Shown here one piece after another: positions 6,681 to 7,622 of a stretch of DNA of 7,622 nt. The notes beneath the pieces are model-generated. The model ran no database searches, had not been told where the DNA came from, and saw only the letters and a program-made list of their open reading frames with translations. The stretch's first letter is position 1. Each line of letters starts with the position of its first letter. This DNA comes from an uncultured Hyphomicrobiales bacterium (GTDB lineage: Bacteria > Pseudomonadota > Alphaproteobacteria > Rhizobiales > Aestuariivirgaceae), in NCBI GenBank assembly GCA_903930095.1, contig CAIYXE010000741.1:1-7622 (forward strand). Reading direction: 5' to 3'. A program made the translations under genes and the position numbers.

Positions 6681-7091
6681 ATGAAGATCTCATCCATGCG
6701 TTGTCTCGCCCTTGCGTCCCTTCTCGGCATCGCCTGCGGGTTTCCGGCCATTCCCGCATCCGCTGAAGGCTTGAATTGCCTGATCAGCCGGGGAAACCTG
6801 TGCTTTCAGACCGGCTGCGACAACCGCGCCAAGACGCAGCGCATCACGCTGGGCCTCGGCGAGGGGACGGTCCGCCTTTGCCCGAACCGTTTCAACGACA
6901 CGGGTTGCATTGACATTGCGATGGAGTTCGTGATCCGCGACAACGCGATCATCGGCACCACGCTCGAGGGGCCGGAATTCGCCGCGCGCTCCATATTCGT
7001 GAACCGTGTGACGGGCGCCTTCACCAGCAACATGGTGACGGTCGGCGGCGTTGCCTCGGTGGATTTCGGAAACTGCGAGGTCAGGCGCTAG
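6681..7091 (+). CDS. Small exported cysteine-rich protein of unknown function
   Basis: I do not recognise a named family. The 136-residue product begins with a clear Sec signal peptide: KISSMR, a hydrophobic core LALASLLGIACGFPAI, and an ASA|EG signal-peptidase I site after residue 28. The mature part, about 108 residues, is predicted soluble and beta-rich. It holds six cysteines (33, 41, 46, 67, 76, 132), enough for three disulfides, and ends FGNCEVRR. The motif ARSIFVNRVTGAFT (101-114) resembles segments seen in small exported alphaproteobacterial hypothetical proteins (recalled, not searched). Third codon positions are G/C-rich in this frame, supporting real coding. It lies on the strand opposite to the flanking gsp genes, between gspL (5 nt between stops) and gspM (60 nt between starts). 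It could be a T2SS substrate, a periplasmic accessory or an unrelated insertion; the sequence does not decide. Confidence 0.75.
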   Translation: MKISSMRCLALASLLGIACGFPAIPASAEGLNCLISRGNLCFQTGCDNRAKTQRITLGLGEGTVRLCPNRFNDTGCIDIAMEFVIRDNAIIGTTLEGPEFAARSIFVNRVTGAFTSNMVTVGGVASVDFGNCEVRR

Positions 7092-7096
7092 CACGG

Positions 7097-7622
7097 TCAC
7101 GGCGCAGCATCCCCTGCCGGTTCCACCGTTGCGCCGATCGAGAAGGCTTCGGCGTTCAGGCTTTCGTTGAACTGCGTGGCGGATGCGAAATTGACATCCC
7201 CGAAGAAGGGCGACTGTTCGAGGATGCCAATGACGGCCGGAATGCCGCTGCCCTGCCCCTTCAGGTCAAGACGGGCATCATCGAGCGACAGGCTGTCGAG
7301 CCAGACGTTCTGGGGCAGGATGGCGGAGAGTTCGTCGACAACCACAAGAGCGGGGTGGCGCTGACGGCGCCGCTCCCGAAGCGTTGTGGCAGCCTCGAGA
7401 AGGGAGGCCGCGCCGGCGGACTGGCCGGGCCGCAGCGATGCCGTCAACCCGGCCGTCTCCTCACGCGCTGAAGCCAGTTGGGCAGAGGCTTGCCAGACGA
7501 GCCCCAAGCCAATTGCCGACAGCACCGCCGCGGCGGCCGCAACCCCCGCCGCCAGGCGCATGGCGCTGCGCCAGCCATCACGGTCTTCGGCATGGGAGGC
7601 GAACTCGATCGGCAGGCTTTCA
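7097..7622 (-). CDS. gspL: Type II secretion system protein GspL, C-terminal part (5' end outside window)
   Basis: Assembly-platform protein that couples the cytoplasmic ATPase GspE to the periplasmic GspM. The frame is open to the right edge with no stop, so the ATG-like start at 7561 is internal. The visible 174 residues are the end of the cytoplasmic part (ESLPIEFASHAEDRDGWRSA), a membrane segment (about MRLAAGVAAAAAVLSAIGLGLVW) and the periplasmic PilN-like portion: a helical, arginine-rich stretch, then VVVDELSAILPQNVWLDSLSLDDARLDLKGQG and PAVIGILEQSPFFGDVNFASATQF. These are typical of GspL/PilN C-termini. The actin-like N-terminal domain should lie beyond the window. It precedes gspM in the operon as usual, but with an inserted opposite-strand gene between. 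A plain PilN homologue is the alternative; the gsp neighbours favour GspL. Confidence 0.87.
   Translation of the reverse strand, partial: ESLPIEFASHAEDRDGWRSAMRLAAGVAAAAAVLSAIGLGLVWQASAQLASAREETAGLTASLRPGQSAGAASLLEAATTLRERRRQRHPALVVVDELSAILPQNVWLDSLSLDDARLDLKGQGSGIPAVIGILEQSPFFGDVNFASATQFNESLNAEAFSIGATVEPAGDAAP

Noticed and set aside
6690..7100. Minus-strand open frame of 136 codons filling the gspL-gspM gap, starting at a GTG that overlaps the gspL stop (GTGA).
   Set aside because: The overlap geometry is tempting, but the product is a hydrophilic His/Arg/Ala-rich sequence with no membrane segment or family signs. The plus strand over the same bases encodes a clear signal peptide and cysteine-rich domain with strong third-position G/C.

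Overview
The window reads as chromosomal DNA of a GC-rich Gram-negative bacterium, most likely an alphaproteobacterium. That assignment rests on the style of the protein sequences (UDP-sugar enzymes, a compact type II secretion locus, a short prepilin peptidase without the cysteine-rich domain) and on dense coding with strong G/C bias at third positions. No marker gene fixes the genus. I see no tRNA, rRNA, CRISPR array, insertion sequence or convincing intrinsic terminator.

Left part (1-2259, minus strand): a two-gene nucleotide-sugar operon read right to left. UDP-glucose 6-dehydrogenase (ugd) is followed after 6 nt by UDP-glucuronate decarboxylase (uxs), whose last few residues lie off the left edge. 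Together they convert UDP-glucose to UDP-glucuronate and then UDP-xylose, precursors for envelope or exopolysaccharide.

Middle (2435-5399, plus strand): after a 175-bp divergent gap come a short-form prepilin peptidase (gspO) and the outer-membrane secretin gspD. GspD appears to start at a TTG codon and to be a lipoprotein.

Right part (5416-7622, mostly minus strand): the end of a second T2SS operon that converges on gspD. It enters from the right edge with the C-terminal part of gspL, then gspM, then a gene for a GspC/GspN-type protein with an HR domain. Lodged between gspL and gspM on the opposite strand is a small gene (6681-7091) for an exported protein with six cysteines in its mature part. 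It has its own plausible promoter and apparently almost no 5' leader.

Together the right two thirds encode assembly-platform (L, M), connector (C/N), secretin (D) and pseudopilin-processing (O) parts of a type II secretion system. E, F, the pseudopilins and K are presumably beyond the right edge. The feature most worth a second look is the small cysteine-rich secreted protein embedded antisense inside the secretion operon. I did not find a clearly undescribed multi-gene system.
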